A DNA stretch of 64,000 nucleotides. Origin: Candidatus Undinarchaeales archaeon (GTDB lineage: Archaea; SpSt-1190; JASMDC01). The DNA is taken from positions 16,440 through 80,439 of the forward strand of contig JASMDC010000014.1 in assembly GCA_030753015.1 (NCBI GenBank). The letters run 5' to 3'. A program made the translations under genes and the position numbers. Positions 41,509-50,515 of this stretch are shown one piece after another; position 1 is the stretch's first letter, and each line of letters opens with the position of its first letter. A model generated the notes under the pieces. That model searched no databases. It had not been told where the DNA came from and worked only from the letters and a program-made list of their open reading frames with translations.

Positions 41509-42560
41509 GCAAGATCGTGTCGAAAAGGGATGCTCTTCCGGAGTACGTCACTCTCTTCGTCACGAACAAATGCAATTGTAGATGCACACACTGCTTCCTT
41601 TGGAAGGAGCTCAACGATACCGAGGGCGAGCTCAACCTGGATGAGATCGAGCTTTTGTCCAAGAGCATGGGGCGCTTCGCCGTCCTCTCGCTGACCGGTG
41701 GGGAACCCCTCCTGAAAAAGGACCTGCTCGACGTCATCAGGACGTTCCACCGAAACAACAGGATGCGGTACCTCGTGATCCCCACCAACGGAACGGTCCC
41801 GGCACGCGAGCTTGTCGAGAGGGTGCTTGAGGATTGTCCCGGGCTCAGGATCAGGGTGTTCGTGAGCATTGACGATATCGGTGAACGTCACGACCTGATC
41901 AGAGGGCACGAGGGCGTTTTCGACAAGGCTGTAAAGACGTTCAAGGAGCTGCGCTCGATCGGGAACGAGCGACTGGAGCTCGGCACGATAACGACCTACT
42001 CGAGATTGAACGAGGACAGGATATTCACCATCCTCGAATGGTTGAGAGAGAACCTACGACCCGACATCACGAACTTCCCGCTCGTACGCGGTGATGTCTC
42101 GAATCCTACGATCACTGATATCGACATCGCCATCTACGAGAGACTGATGGAAGACGTGTTCCGGAGGACAAGCGGTAATCTTGTCGAGAGTGCCAAGGAG
42201 GTGATGACCCAGCTCACGATCCAGACGGTGAGGGAGAACAGGTACATCACACCGTGCTACGCAGGCAGTATCAACGCCGTCATCCGTGCCAACGGGGACG
42301 TCTACCCTTGTGAGCTCCTGGACCTGAGGATGGGTAATCTTCGGGAGAACGATATGGACTTTAGGAAGTTATGGTCGTCAAAGAAGGCAATCAGTGTCAG
42401 GGAGCGGATAACGAGCATGAAGTGCTTCTGCACACATGGATGCAACATGCTACCGAACGTGCTTTTCAATCCACGATACCATCCCCGGGTCATCTGTGTG
42501 TACCTCAGGAACCTGTTCTCGGGTAGCGATAGCGACGCTCCGGTCGATACGGACCGGTAG
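41502..42560 (+). CDS. Radical SAM protein with SPASM-like C-terminus
   Basis: A 352-aa enzyme. The [4Fe-4S] motif is CNCRCTHC, of the C-x3-C-x2-C type. SLTGGEPLL is the SAM-binding GGE block. The C-terminal CYAGSINAVIRANGDVYPCELL and the later CFCTHGC supply auxiliary cluster ligands of SPASM/twitch type. Such proteins modify peptides or sugars. Translational coupling to a GT2 enzyme points to glycan or surface-related chemistry. ATG 41502 has GGGGAT upstream; longer readings overlap the GT2 frame and are rejected. Confidence 0.87.
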   Translation: MLGKIVSKRDALPEYVTLFVTNKCNCRCTHCFLWKELNDTEGELNLDEIELLSKSMGRFAVLSLTGGEPLLKKDLLDVIRTFHRNNRMRYLVIPTNGTVPARELVERVLEDCPGLRIRVFVSIDDIGERHDLIRGHEGVFDKAVKTFKELRSIGNERLELGTITTYSRLNEDRIFTILEWLRENLRPDITNFPLVRGDVSNPTITDIDIAIYERLMEDVFRRTSGNLVESAKEVMTQLTIQTVRENRYITPCYAGSINAVIRANGDVYPCELLDLRMGNLRENDMDFRKLWSSKKAISVRERITSMKCFCTHGCNMLPNVLFNPRYHPRVICVYLRNLFSGSDSDAPVDTDR

Positions 42561-42571
42561 TCAATATGGGC

Positions 42572-44062
42572 CTAATGTTTAGCCCAGTCCCCGCTACGGC
42601 GCACGGCGTCCTGCCATCGGTCGTATAGTGCGTCCCGGTCGATGTCCTTCGGACTAAAAGTCTCGTCGGCCTGCCATAGCGAACGGATCTCGTCAAGACC
42701 GTCCCATACGTCAACTGCCAGTCCGGCAAGGAATGCCGCCCCAAGAGCGGTCGTCTCGAGCACGCGCGGTCGCACGACGTCGACACCGAGGATGTCGGCC
42801 TGGAACTGCATCAGGAAGTCGTTGCGGGCCATGCCCCCATCCACGGTGAGATGCTTGGTTGGAGTTCCCGTGTCCCGCTCCATCGCTCCGACCAGGTCCC
42901 GGGCCTGGAACGCGACGGACTCGAGCGCAGCACGCACTATGTTGGCGCGTCCGGTGTCCCGCGTGATTCCGATGAGCAGACCACGGGCGTACTGGTCCCA
43001 GTGGGGTGCGCCCAGTCCGACGAAGGCCGGGACGAGGTAGAGCTCAGAGTGCTCTACGCTCTCCGCCATGGTGGCGGTCTCCTTGGCATGGTCGATCATG
43101 TTCACGCCATCGCGTAGCCACTGTACAACGGCCCCCGCGATGAACACGCTCCCCTCGAGTGCGTAGTTGGCCTTTCCTTCCTCGAGGCTGTAGGCCACGG
43201 TCGTGAGCAGACGGTTGTTGGAGGGAACTGCCTTGCGTCCGGTGTTTAGCAGAAGGAAGCAGCCAGTGCCATATGTGTTCTTCATCTCGCCTTCTTCGAA
43301 GCAGCACTGCCCGAACAAGGCACCCTGTTGATCGCCAACGACACCGCAGAGGGGTACTTCTGCCCCCACGATGGCGGGATCGGTATAACCGTAAACTTCG
43401 CTGGACGGCCGCGCCTCAGGGAGCAAGGCCATGGGGATATCGAGGATCTTGCAGAGCTCCTCGTCCCAGGCGAGCTTGTGGATGTTAAAGAGCATGGTTC
43501 TCGAGGCGTTCGTGTAGTCCGTCTTGTGGACCTTCCCTCCGCTCAGTCGCCAGAGGAGGTATGTGTCCACTGTACCGAAGAGGAGGTCGCCACGTTCGGC
43601 CCGTTCCCGTGCACCGGGAACGCTGTCCAGGATCCACTTGACCTTGGTGGCCGAGAAGTACGAGTCGGGGATGAGGCCGGTCCTTTGTGTGAACAGTTCT
43701 CCGTGACCGTCCGCGACCAGCTTGTCCACGATGCCCGAAGTGCGCCGGCACTGCCACACGATAGCGTTGTGCACAGGCTTTCCGGTCTTCCGGTCCCAAA
43801 CGATGGTGGTCTCCCGCTGATTGGTGATGCCGATACCGGCGATCGAGCTCAGGGAGATCTTTCCCCTGTCGAGCGCTTCTCGCAGGGAGGCGCGCTGGGC
43901 AATGAAGATGTCCTCGGGTCGGTGCTCCACCCATCCGGGCTTCGGGTACACCTGTTCGAACTCCAACTGGCCGGACGCGACCTCACGCCCCTCTGCGTTC
44001 CAGATCACCGCCCTAGCGCTGGTCGTCCCTTCATCGAGCGCGATAACATACTTCTTCGTCAT
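42572..44062 (-). CDS. glpK: Glycerol kinase
   Basis: A 496-aa FGGY-family kinase that phosphorylates glycerol with ATP to sn-glycerol 3-phosphate. DEGTTSARAVIW (10-21) is the N-terminal ATP/glycerol block, QRETT and WQCRRTSG are typical GlpK segments and VDGGMARNDFLMQ is the FGGY signature 2. The length equals the family standard. GAGGTGG stands 3 nt before ATG 44062; a GTG at 44074 is less likely. No glycerol-3-phosphate dehydrogenase or facilitator is adjacent. It converges with the radical SAM gene. Confidence 0.96.
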   Translation of the reverse strand: MTKKYVIALDEGTTSARAVIWNAEGREVASGQLEFEQVYPKPGWVEHRPEDIFIAQRASLREALDRGKISLSSIAGIGITNQRETTIVWDRKTGKPVHNAIVWQCRRTSGIVDKLVADGHGELFTQRTGLIPDSYFSATKVKWILDSVPGARERAERGDLLFGTVDTYLLWRLSGGKVHKTDYTNASRTMLFNIHKLAWDEELCKILDIPMALLPEARPSSEVYGYTDPAIVGAEVPLCGVVGDQQGALFGQCCFEEGEMKNTYGTGCFLLLNTGRKAVPSNNRLLTTVAYSLEEGKANYALEGSVFIAGAVVQWLRDGVNMIDHAKETATMAESVEHSELYLVPAFVGLGAPHWDQYARGLLIGITRDTGRANIVRAALESVAFQARDLVGAMERDTGTPTKHLTVDGGMARNDFLMQFQADILGVDVVRPRVLETTALGAAFLAGLAVDVWDGLDEIRSLWQADETFSPKDIDRDALYDRWQDAVRRSGDWAKH

Positions 44063-44178
44063 GGTCCACCTCACCCCTTACGACAGAAACGACCGATGTC
44101 GTCTGCATCGTCCCGCGCCATCGAGCACAACACCAACGGTTAAAAAGCTCACGGCGGGCCGCCCGCTCGGGACGAACA

Positions 44179-44186
44179 AATAAATA
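44179..44186 (+). promoter_or_regulatory. TATA box of the second Cys-repeat gene
   Basis: AATAAATA centred 26.5 bp before ATG 44209. It favours that ATG over the in-frame GTG at 44197. Confidence 0.55.
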
Positions 44187-44208
44187 GGTGTAATGGGTGT
44201 TACTCCAT

Positions 44209-45078
44209 ATGGAGGGTACCTCTCGCACGTCCATCGCCCTCCTAGTAATATGGCTTCTATGTCTGCTCCTGGCCGCCTCCGCTGCACAAGCGGACGCGTG
44301 GGACTGCAGTTCACTCCCCAAGGGAACGTCTCATGGGCTCTGTATCTTCCAGCGGGCCGCTGCCGATAACGATTCAAGCGCGTGCGCGGGCATCGTGAAC
44401 GACACCCTCCGAGAGACCTGCCTTCTCCACACGGGACCGGGACAGCCAGGTGGGGAAGCGGTCTGCAAGGACATCGTCCAGGACCAAGGACGAGATAGGT
44501 GTTACTGGGCACGGGCCCTCGGCCAGGGTGAAAGTAGGTTGTGCGAGAGTATCAGTAATCATTTTACCCGCGACGCTTGTCGCACCCAGGTGGGCTCACA
44601 GATGGCCGATGTCGACCTATGCATGAAGGTAGTCGACACGGGTTGGCGCGCTCATTGCCTATTCAACGTCTTCGGCTCCGGACGTCCCCGCTCCACCCGA
44701 CACACTGACGACGTAGAACTGGTCTCCGAAGCCTTCGTACATGGCGACATCGTGGCATGTGGCGGTACCAAAGAGCCTCAGCTCGGGGCGTTCTGTCGGA
44801 TCGCTCTCATCGTACGGTCCGGTGACGTGACCCCCTGTAGGACCGTTCCCTCCGAATCCTGGCGGGACATCTGCGTGGAGCTCATGGCGCTGCGCGGTGT
44901 CCCGGACGAGGCGTGCGCCAGCATCACGGACGCGTACCACCGCGATATCTGCTATACGAACGGACCGATGTCCCTCAGCGATGTGACACGATGCAACATG
45001 ATCCGTGACGCTGCACTCAGGTCGACATGCAATTCTGTCCGTACGAACTGGGTCCCCGCACTGGCACCTGACCGTTAG
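44209..45078 (+). CDS. Exported protein with nine C-x11-C repeats
   Basis: A 289-aa protein with a signal peptide (1-25, IALLVIWLLCLLLAASAAQA). The rest is built from about nine Cys pairs spaced exactly C-x11-C, for example CAGIVNDTLRETC, CESISNHFTRDAC and CASITDAYHRDIC. Each pair would staple a helical hairpin by a disulfide. It has no membrane anchor after the signal peptide, unlike its relative at 5301-6284. It is probably secreted or surface-held. Its stop overlaps the convergent gene by 4 bp. The function is unknown. Confidence 0.78.
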   Translation: MEGTSRTSIALLVIWLLCLLLAASAAQADAWDCSSLPKGTSHGLCIFQRAAADNDSSACAGIVNDTLRETCLLHTGPGQPGGEAVCKDIVQDQGRDRCYWARALGQGESRLCESISNHFTRDACRTQVGSQMADVDLCMKVVDTGWRAHCLFNVFGSGRPRSTRHTDDVELVSEAFVHGDIVACGGTKEPQLGAFCRIALIVRSGDVTPCRTVPSESWRDICVELMALRGVPDEACASITDAYHRDICYTNGPMSLSDVTRCNMIRDAALRSTCNSVRTNWVPALAPDR

Positions 45079-46685
45079 AATTGCCGGGCGATTACAGCCG
45101 GATAGCACATGCGCGCGTCCCCTGTGCAGCGTACGTGCTGGTCCGTTATATACTCGACCGACCACTCCGCGTCCAACCGTGGGGCCACTGGTAGCAGCGA
45201 AGGTGAGAGAAGGTCCACACGGGCCTGATGGACCGCGGGCACGTCCTCCGACATGAACGGGATGTGAAGAGCGTACCGCGCATCAGGGGGTGCGTCCACG
45301 TAGCCTGCTGCGGCCACGAACACGACCACTGCGGCAAAAGCCGCGAGATATGCCCGCACCGCCTCGCGACGTTCCATCCGGAGGAGGAGCGCCAGCCCCC
45401 GGCCCACAGCGAGCCCTAGCGGCGGGAGAGCGATGAACAGGAGCGATGTCTTGGGGGGGGCCCAGTTCTCGTTGAGGCCGAGGAACGTGAGCATGAGCAG
45501 GGTCCATGTCAGTAGGACGGGCCCAATTTCGTCCTTCCCACGCAGTACAAGACCAGCGGCCGCCAAGGGCGCAGCGACCAGTCCGAGTGTCCGGACCACG
45601 AGGAGAGGTAGGTAGAGGAACGATGGGAAAGGATAGCCCGGCGTCCGGACCACGACAGCATAGAAGGGGGCGTTGAGCATACCGTACATGCAGAAGGAGA
45701 AAGGACCAAGGACATGGCGATACTGAGGAGGGCATTCATCCGCAGGGAGGGGACTGGTGTGTGCTTCGTGCACCAGGATCCGACCGAAGTTGAGCTGGTG
45801 GCCGAGCAACACGGGCGCGACGACAAGAGCGGCGCCCGTGCAGAAAGCGAGGAAGCGGGGTCCCCGTAGACCCGCCCCCCTCACGAGGTGGACAAGAACG
45901 GGAACGGTCAGGAGAACCGCTTCCTTCCGGTAGAAGTAGCAACTGCCGAGCGCAAGTCCAACAAGGAGCCACTGGCGTGGCGAGCGAGCCTTGACGATTA
46001 GGTGTAGGAGGGCACATCCACCGAAGAGCGCGAGGAATGCGGTGATGAACGAAGCGAAGTTGAGCACCGTCCCGTTGAGCGAAAGGACCAGTGCGGCCAC
46101 AAGGGAGGGGACAGGACTACTGGTAAGTGCACGTCCCGCGGAGTAGGTCAGCAGGAGGATGAGCCCGAGCACGGTCCCCATCACGAGGGGCTCGTTCGCA
46201 GGTCCCAGCAATGTGAGCATTGTATGCTTGTAGAGCGTAGCCCCGAGCGGGCGCATGCCGAAATGGAACGCTCCCGCACCCGTTACAAGGGGCAAGGTGT
46301 CGCCAGCGGCCTCGAGCTCCACAGGGACCGCCACGATGTTCCAGATAATGATGGCACTGGCGGCGGCGACTGCGAGCGCGTCGAAACGGTCGCTCTTCGA
46401 TACCTGTACGCGACCACCAGTGAGAAGAGCACAGGCCACTGTGATGGCCACAGCGACCGCCATCAGGAGCATGAGGCTAACTGGAAGGTACCCTACAAGG
46501 AAGAGTAGATAGGCACCAAGGGGTACCACGAGAATCCCCATGGTGAGTGAAAGAGCGCACCATTCGAGGACCTTCCCGCGCCAGCGAGCCGCTCGGAGCA
46601 GCGATGCCCCGGGGAGCGCGAGCACGGGGAGCAGGAGGAAGACCCGGAACAGGCTTACAACGGTCCACACCACGATAGAGCCCAC
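45075..46685 (-). CDS. GT-C-like polytopic membrane protein
   Basis: A 536-aa protein with about 12 hydrophobic segments. There is a large first loop (about 95-160) and a hydrophilic C-terminal domain of about 75 residues (YVDAPPDARYALHIPF and after) facing outside. This layout recalls lipid-linked-sugar glycosyltransferases of the GT-C superfold and O-antigen-ligase-like proteins, but no decisive acidic loop motif is seen. The start is a GTG 2 bp after the flavodoxin stop, with GAGGAATGAG as ribosome binding site, so the two genes are co-transcribed. Confidence 0.65.
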   Translation of the reverse strand: MGSIVVWTVVSLFRVFLLLPVLALPGASLLRAARWRGKVLEWCALSLTMGILVVPLGAYLLFLVGYLPVSLMLLMAVAVAITVACALLTGGRVQVSKSDRFDALAVAAASAIIIWNIVAVPVELEAAGDTLPLVTGAGAFHFGMRPLGATLYKHTMLTLLGPANEPLVMGTVLGLILLLTYSAGRALTSSPVPSLVAALVLSLNGTVLNFASFITAFLALFGGCALLHLIVKARSPRQWLLVGLALGSCYFYRKEAVLLTVPVLVHLVRGAGLRGPRFLAFCTGAALVVAPVLLGHQLNFGRILVHEAHTSPLPADECPPQYRHVLGPFSFCMYGMLNAPFYAVVVRTPGYPFPSFLYLPLLVVRTLGLVAAPLAAAGLVLRGKDEIGPVLLTWTLLMLTFLGLNENWAPPKTSLLFIALPPLGLAVGRGLALLLRMERREAVRAYLAAFAAVVVFVAAAGYVDAPPDARYALHIPFMSEDVPAVHQARVDLLSPSLLPVAPRLDAEWSVEYITDQHVRCTGDARMCYPAVIARQF

Positions 46686-46686
46686 C

Positions 46687-47148
46687 TCATTCCTCCGAGC
46701 CCTTGCTCAATCGCAAGCCCAGAGCACGTCCAAGGTCCCGGAGCCGTGCTTCATCCTTCGTCCCCGGTTGCCCCTTGACGAGCACTCCGGGACAGATCCT
46801 CACGAGCCCGACAGATGTGCTCAGTCTTTCCAACACCTTGACGACCTTCCCACCACCTCCGTGAGTACCGAACGCCACGAAAGGCTTACCATCGACGCGA
46901 GTGTCGCGGTATACCCGGTCGAAGAAGCACTTCACCTCTCCTGAGACATAGGAAAAGAAATCAGGGCTCCCCAAGGCGATCCCGTCCATCCTGTCAAGGA
47001 TATCCGGATCGAACATATCAGCAGGAACGGTCTCGACGCTCACACCTTCCACACCGAACGCACCCTGGGCGACGAGCTCGGCGGCCCGCCGGGTGTTCCC
47101 CGAGCTCGAATGGTAGAGCACAAGGATGCGGCGACCGGGGGTCGACAT
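46687..47148 (-). CDS. Flavodoxin-like FMN protein
   Basis: A 153-aa protein. HSSSGNTRRAAELV (13-26) is the FMN-phosphate loop of flavodoxins. LGSPDFFSYVSGEVKCFFDRV and FGTHGGGGK are the further flavin-contact blocks of WrbA/flavodoxin-fold proteins. It could be an electron carrier or quinone/iron-flavin reductase. ATG 47148 lies 27 bp from CATAAAAAG (47172-47178), giving a leaderless start; the frame upstream of it is ignored. It precedes the GT-C-like gene by 1 bp. Confidence 0.85.
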   Translation of the reverse strand: MSTPGRRILVLYHSSSGNTRRAAELVAQGAFGVEGVSVETVPADMFDPDILDRMDGIALGSPDFFSYVSGEVKCFFDRVYRDTRVDGKPFVAFGTHGGGGKVVKVLERLSTSVGLVRICPGVLVKGQPGTKDEARLRDLGRALGLRLSKGSEE

Positions 47149-47171
47149 GGGGAACAGTGGCGCGGTGAAGC

Positions 47172-47220
47172 TTTTTATGTCCTCCGTGACCGGTCTCCGA
47201 CCCAAACACATACTTTTAAG
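47172..47220. promoter_or_regulatory. Divergent TATA boxes for the flavodoxin and cupin genes
   Basis: Minus box at 47172-47178 (ATAAAAA, 27 bp from ATG 47148) and plus box TTTTAAG at 47214-47220 (26 bp from ATG 47243). They decide both starts. Confidence 0.55.
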
Positions 47221-47242
47221 CACGGACATGCCCACGGCCTAC

Positions 47243-47590
47243 ATGTTCATCGCCAAGGCCGAGGACGTTGACGAGCGCCCCGTGGAGATGGAGGGTGCCC
47301 GGGACATCACCATCCGATGGCTCATCGATCCAAAAGTGGGTGCAGAGAACTTTGCCATGCGCCTCTTCCGTCTTGAGAAGGACGGCTACACCCCATACCA
47401 CCAGCATGACTGGGAGCATGAGGTCTTCGTGCTCCGGGGCGATGGTATCGTTCGGACCGAGGAGGGCGACCACAAGCTCGGCCCACGAAGCGTGATCTTC
47501 ATGCCTGGCGGTAAGTGGCACCAGTTCCTCAACTCCGGTCCCGAGGAGTTCGAGTTCCTCTGCCTCATACCCAACTCGGGCGTGAAATAG
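47243..47590 (+). CDS. Single-domain cupin
   Basis: A 115-aa cupin beginning MFIAKAEDVD. Cupin motif 1 is YHQHDWEHEVFVLRGDG (His, His, Glu metal ligands). Motif 2 is GPRSVIFMPGGKWHQF with the fourth His. A small metal-binding barrel like this can be an isomerase, dioxygenase or sensor; the sequence does not choose. The ATG at 47228 is only 11 bp from the TATA box, while 47243 has leaderless spacing. Confidence 0.85.
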   Translation: MFIAKAEDVDERPVEMEGARDITIRWLIDPKVGAENFAMRLFRLEKDGYTPYHQHDWEHEVFVLRGDGIVRTEEGDHKLGPRSVIFMPGGKWHQFLNSGPEEFEFLCLIPNSGVK

Positions 47591-47648
47591 GGACCTGTTC
47601 GGGCGGGCTTTTGAGCTCGCGGAGATCAGGGATCCAAAAAAAGATTGA

Positions 47649-47665
47649 TTCTGGAGCGTCCAGAA
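47649..47665. promoter_or_regulatory. Inverted repeat TTCTGGA-GCG-TCCAGAA
   Basis: Perfect 7-bp arms around a 3-bp centre, about 100 bp before the 38-aa zinc protein. It may be an operator, or the 3' hairpin of the cupin transcript. An A-rich run precedes it and no U-tract follows. Confidence 0.4.
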
Positions 47666-47764
47666 CGCGTCACAGAGCTATTAAGGTATAATAGGGTATA
47701 TGAATGTATAAAGCATACACATATAAAGAAGGGGACGCACACTCCTTTTTACCAGGTGATTAGT

Positions 47765-47881
47765 GTGAGCATACCCGAGCAGCAAAAGCGCAAGTGCGGA
47801 GAGTGCGAGTTCTGGAAGGACGATGTCTGTGTGGCCTACTCCTGTGTAGAGGCTGGCGAGCAGACTCAGAGCCTCTTCTAG
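47765..47881 (+). CDS. 38-aa zinc-binding miniprotein
   Basis: Starts at GTG 47765, with AGGTGA 4 nt upstream. The sequence carries KCGECEFWKDDVC then SC, giving C-x2-C plus two further Cys, a small zinc knuckle. An in-frame extension back to 47645 exists but crosses an AT-rich stretch with several TATA-like boxes (47680-47725, for example TATAATAGGGTATA and CATATAAAG), so it is more likely promoter. The function is unknown. Confidence 0.55.
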   Translation: MSIPEQQKRKCGECEFWKDDVCVAYSCVEAGEQTQSLF

Positions 47882-48002
47882 ACTGAATTAACCAACACCT
47901 GCCCGAATTCTTCCGTAGTTGGAGACATCGCAATCGAAGAGTCCATCGATTATCGAGACCACTGATAGGATTGTTGTCATCCCGGAGAGCATTGTGGGTG
48001 CT

Positions 48003-49412
48003 CTAGAGGTCGTCGAACCCTGCACCGCCACCAGCCGAGATGTCAGACAACGATTCTGGCTCGGCGGCTGGCCGGGGAGCAGGTTCCGGAGGCGAACCTT
48101 GAGCGAGCTCAGGTTCGTCCCTCGGTTCAGGCGAGGGTTCTGGCTTATCTGCAGCAGGTTCCACCTTGGGGAGAGGCTTGTGATGCTTCCGCTCGCGTTT
48201 CTTTGGCTTCGTCTTCACTGTCGCACTCCTGCCAATAGTGACCACGTATCGATCCACGGTCACGGTATGCTGGACGGTAGACACGATACCCGCGGCAAGG
48301 AGGGCCGAGAAGATCCCGGTGGAAAGGAACGACGTCAGGGGTCGGACGAGGCTCTGGGTGAACATCGTCGTCGTGAAGACGATGAACGCGGTGATGTAGG
48401 GGAGGTAGTCTAGCATGGTGACGACCATGCCCATGGTGTCCTTCAACTGCTTCGTACCGTCCTCCATCTGCTGGCGCACCTGGGGAGAGGTCTTCACGAC
48501 CTCGTCCACGAGGTCATCGACAGTAAGCGTGCTCCAGTCCTTTCTTGTGTCCACACCATAGCTGTTCAGGATCTGGCCCATACTGGTGTCGGTCTGGTCC
48601 TCCACCTGATCCTCGGTGACGCCCGATGGGAGCTGGCGACGCACCATCCCACGAACGCAAGGACGGAGCTGATCGGAACCTTTACAACCCAATTGGCCCT
48701 CGACGCTCCCCGATACCTGTTTCTTGGCCATCTGCTGGGTAGCACCCTCAAGGATGTCATTCATGCACAGTTCGGTGTCATCATGTGTGCATTTGAACTC
48801 GCCTTCGAAGCCCACATTGGAGAACAAGTTCCCCAGGAGCTGGTCGCGCATGTCGGCCTGGTCGCGCACGACGACATTGTACGCGACAAGGGCAAGGGCC
48901 AGTGCTACGATGAACATGAATCCTGCCGCCCCTGCTGACGATACCTCGCCGCCGGAGAACTGGATGAGCGCTGAGAACTTCTTCCAGGAGGCGTAGGCGG
49001 AATAAATGCACGCTAAGAGGATGGCCGCAGAGACCGTCTGCGTACCGGACGAGGAGCCCAGCCTCATCATCATAGCCCCGATGATGCCCAATGACACCAT
49101 CAGCCCTCCGGCCAGTGGTATCGGACAGAGCACTGCGGATACCGCGATGAGAGAAATGACCAGTGCAGCATAAAGGCACAGAATGATGACAAGGGCCAGA
49201 TTTCCCCTGATGAGGCCGAAGAAACCGCCACCACTCTCGCCATCGTCATCCCCACCACCGAGGTTGGTCGGGAGCACGAGCGTCATGAGGTCCGCTTTGC
49301 TCGGGAGGTCCATGGTCCCGAGCTTGGCAAAGAGGAGAACGCTTGCCGTGAGCACCACCAAGAAACTGAGAAGCGGGACAATAAAGTCGCTCATCGGATT
49401 GCTGTCGCCCAT
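48003..49412 (-). CDS. Polytopic membrane protein with Pro/Glu-rich tail
   Basis: A 469-aa protein from ATG 49412, 28 bp from ATATAAA at 49437-49443. There are about 7 hydrophobic segments: one at the N-terminus, a Gly/Asp-rich loop, a block at about 75-190, then a large loop with Cys (CTHDDTELC, LGCKG, RPC) at about 205-330 and two more near 340-390. The last 70 residues are Lys-rich then Pro/Glu-rich, probably cytosolic and disordered. The family is not recognised. Confidence 0.7.
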   Translation of the reverse strand: MGDSNPMSDFIVPLLSFLVVLTASVLLFAKLGTMDLPSKADLMTLVLPTNLGGGDDDGESGGGFFGLIRGNLALVIILCLYAALVISLIAVSAVLCPIPLAGGLMVSLGIIGAMMMRLGSSSGTQTVSAAILLACIYSAYASWKKFSALIQFSGGEVSSAGAAGFMFIVALALALVAYNVVVRDQADMRDQLLGNLFSNVGFEGEFKCTHDDTELCMNDILEGATQQMAKKQVSGSVEGQLGCKGSDQLRPCVRGMVRRQLPSGVTEDQVEDQTDTSMGQILNSYGVDTRKDWSTLTVDDLVDEVVKTSPQVRQQMEDGTKQLKDTMGMVVTMLDYLPYITAFIVFTTTMFTQSLVRPLTSFLSTGIFSALLAAGIVSTVQHTVTVDRYVVTIGRSATVKTKPKKRERKHHKPLPKVEPAADKPEPSPEPRDEPELAQGSPPEPAPRPAAEPESLSDISAGGGAGFDDL

Positions 49413-49473
49413 GACATGACTGGGGCGCGATAACACATATAAAGGCTCGCTGCTGGCGTCCCGGGACCAATCC

Positions 49474-49481
49474 TTTTAAAT
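49474..49481 (+). promoter_or_regulatory. TATA box of the asparaginase gene
   Basis: TTTTAAAT centred 26.5 bp before ATG 49504, leaderless spacing. It is separate from the minus box at 49437-49443. Confidence 0.6.
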
Positions 49482-49503
49482 AGCGAACCTCTCTCCGCAG
49501 GCC

Positions 49504-50511
49504 ATGAAGCGCATCGCCCTGCTCTCGGCGGGAGGAACCCTCGGTGCCGTAAGAGAGGACGGGACCGAGACCCTGATCCCGGGACATGACAGCCCCGACC
49601 TACTAGACAAGGTACCGGAGTTGGTACGCATCGCCGATATTGTCCCCAGGGTGCTCTTCAACCACGACTCATCCAACCTCCAGCCACACCACTGGGTGCA
49701 GGTTGCCGAAGCGGTACATCGTGCCTTCACCGAGGATGATGTGGACGGTGTAGTGGTCACGCATGGTACCGACACCATGGCCTATACAGCTGCAGCCCTC
49801 TCGCTCATGGTCCGCCACCTCCCGGGGCCAGTCGTGCTCACAGGCTCACAGCTCCCATTCTCAGAAGTCGGCTCGGACGGGCGACGCAACCTTCTCGATG
49901 CCTTTCGCGTAGCCACCGAGGCGGACCTTGGAGAAGTCGTTCTGGTGTTCAATGGCAAGATCATCCGGGGATCACGGTCGAAGAAGATGCGCGCCTTGGC
50001 CTACGATGCTTTCGAGAGCGTGGGAATGCCGTTGGTTGGCACGGTTGAGGCAGATATTGTCCTTTCCCCGCATGCCCGACCGCGTATCGCAGGGACTCCC
50101 GTGCTCGATACACGCTTGGCCGATGATGTCTGCTTGGTCAAGCTATTCCCTGGCTTCCATCCATCCCTGCTCCCCACCATCGCGGACAGTCACCACGGCA
50201 TCGTGCTCGAGGGATTCGGTGCGGGGAACGTCCCCACTGACGAACTGAGCCTGGTCCCTACCATCAAGAAAGTGGTCGGATCGGGATGCCACGTGGTGCT
50301 CACCACCCAGTGCGTGTTCGGTGCTGCGTGGTCGGACGTGTACAAGACGGGGCTTCTGGCGCTCGAGTCGGGGGCCATCCCGGCCTACGACATGAACTCC
50401 GAGGCCGCACTAGTAAAGCTCATGTGGGTCCTCGGCCATACGACTGAACCTGAGAAGGTCAGGTCAATGATGCACACGGACTATGCCGGAGAGATAACCG
50501 CGAGGTCGTGA
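49504..50511 (+). CDS. Type I L-asparaginase
   Basis: A 335-aa amidohydrolase converting asparagine to aspartate and ammonia. The two catalytic motifs are SAGGTLG with nucleophile T12 and VTHGTDTM with T89-D90. GSQLPFSEVGSDG is a further family block. It lacks the N-terminal extension of archaeal GatD, so it is a stand-alone cytosolic asparaginase and not the amidotransferase subunit. Confidence 0.93.
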   Translation: MKRIALLSAGGTLGAVREDGTETLIPGHDSPDLLDKVPELVRIADIVPRVLFNHDSSNLQPHHWVQVAEAVHRAFTEDDVDGVVVTHGTDTMAYTAAALSLMVRHLPGPVVLTGSQLPFSEVGSDGRRNLLDAFRVATEADLGEVVLVFNGKIIRGSRSKKMRALAYDAFESVGMPLVGTVEADIVLSPHARPRIAGTPVLDTRLADDVCLVKLFPGFHPSLLPTIADSHHGIVLEGFGAGNVPTDELSLVPTIKKVVGSGCHVVLTTQCVFGAAWSDVYKTGLLALESGAIPAYDMNSEAALVKLMWVLGHTTEPEKVRSMMHTDYAGEITARS

Positions 50512-50515
50512 ACCC

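Noticed and set aside
47126..47590. 154-aa version of the cupin
   Set aside because: The extension crosses the promoter region and overlaps the divergent flavodoxin start. The TATA box at 47214-47220 sets the start at 47243.
49504..50511. GatD subunit of Glu-tRNA(Gln) amidotransferase
   Set aside because: GatD has an extra N-terminal domain and about 420 residues. This protein starts directly at the asparaginase fold and has no GatE next to it.
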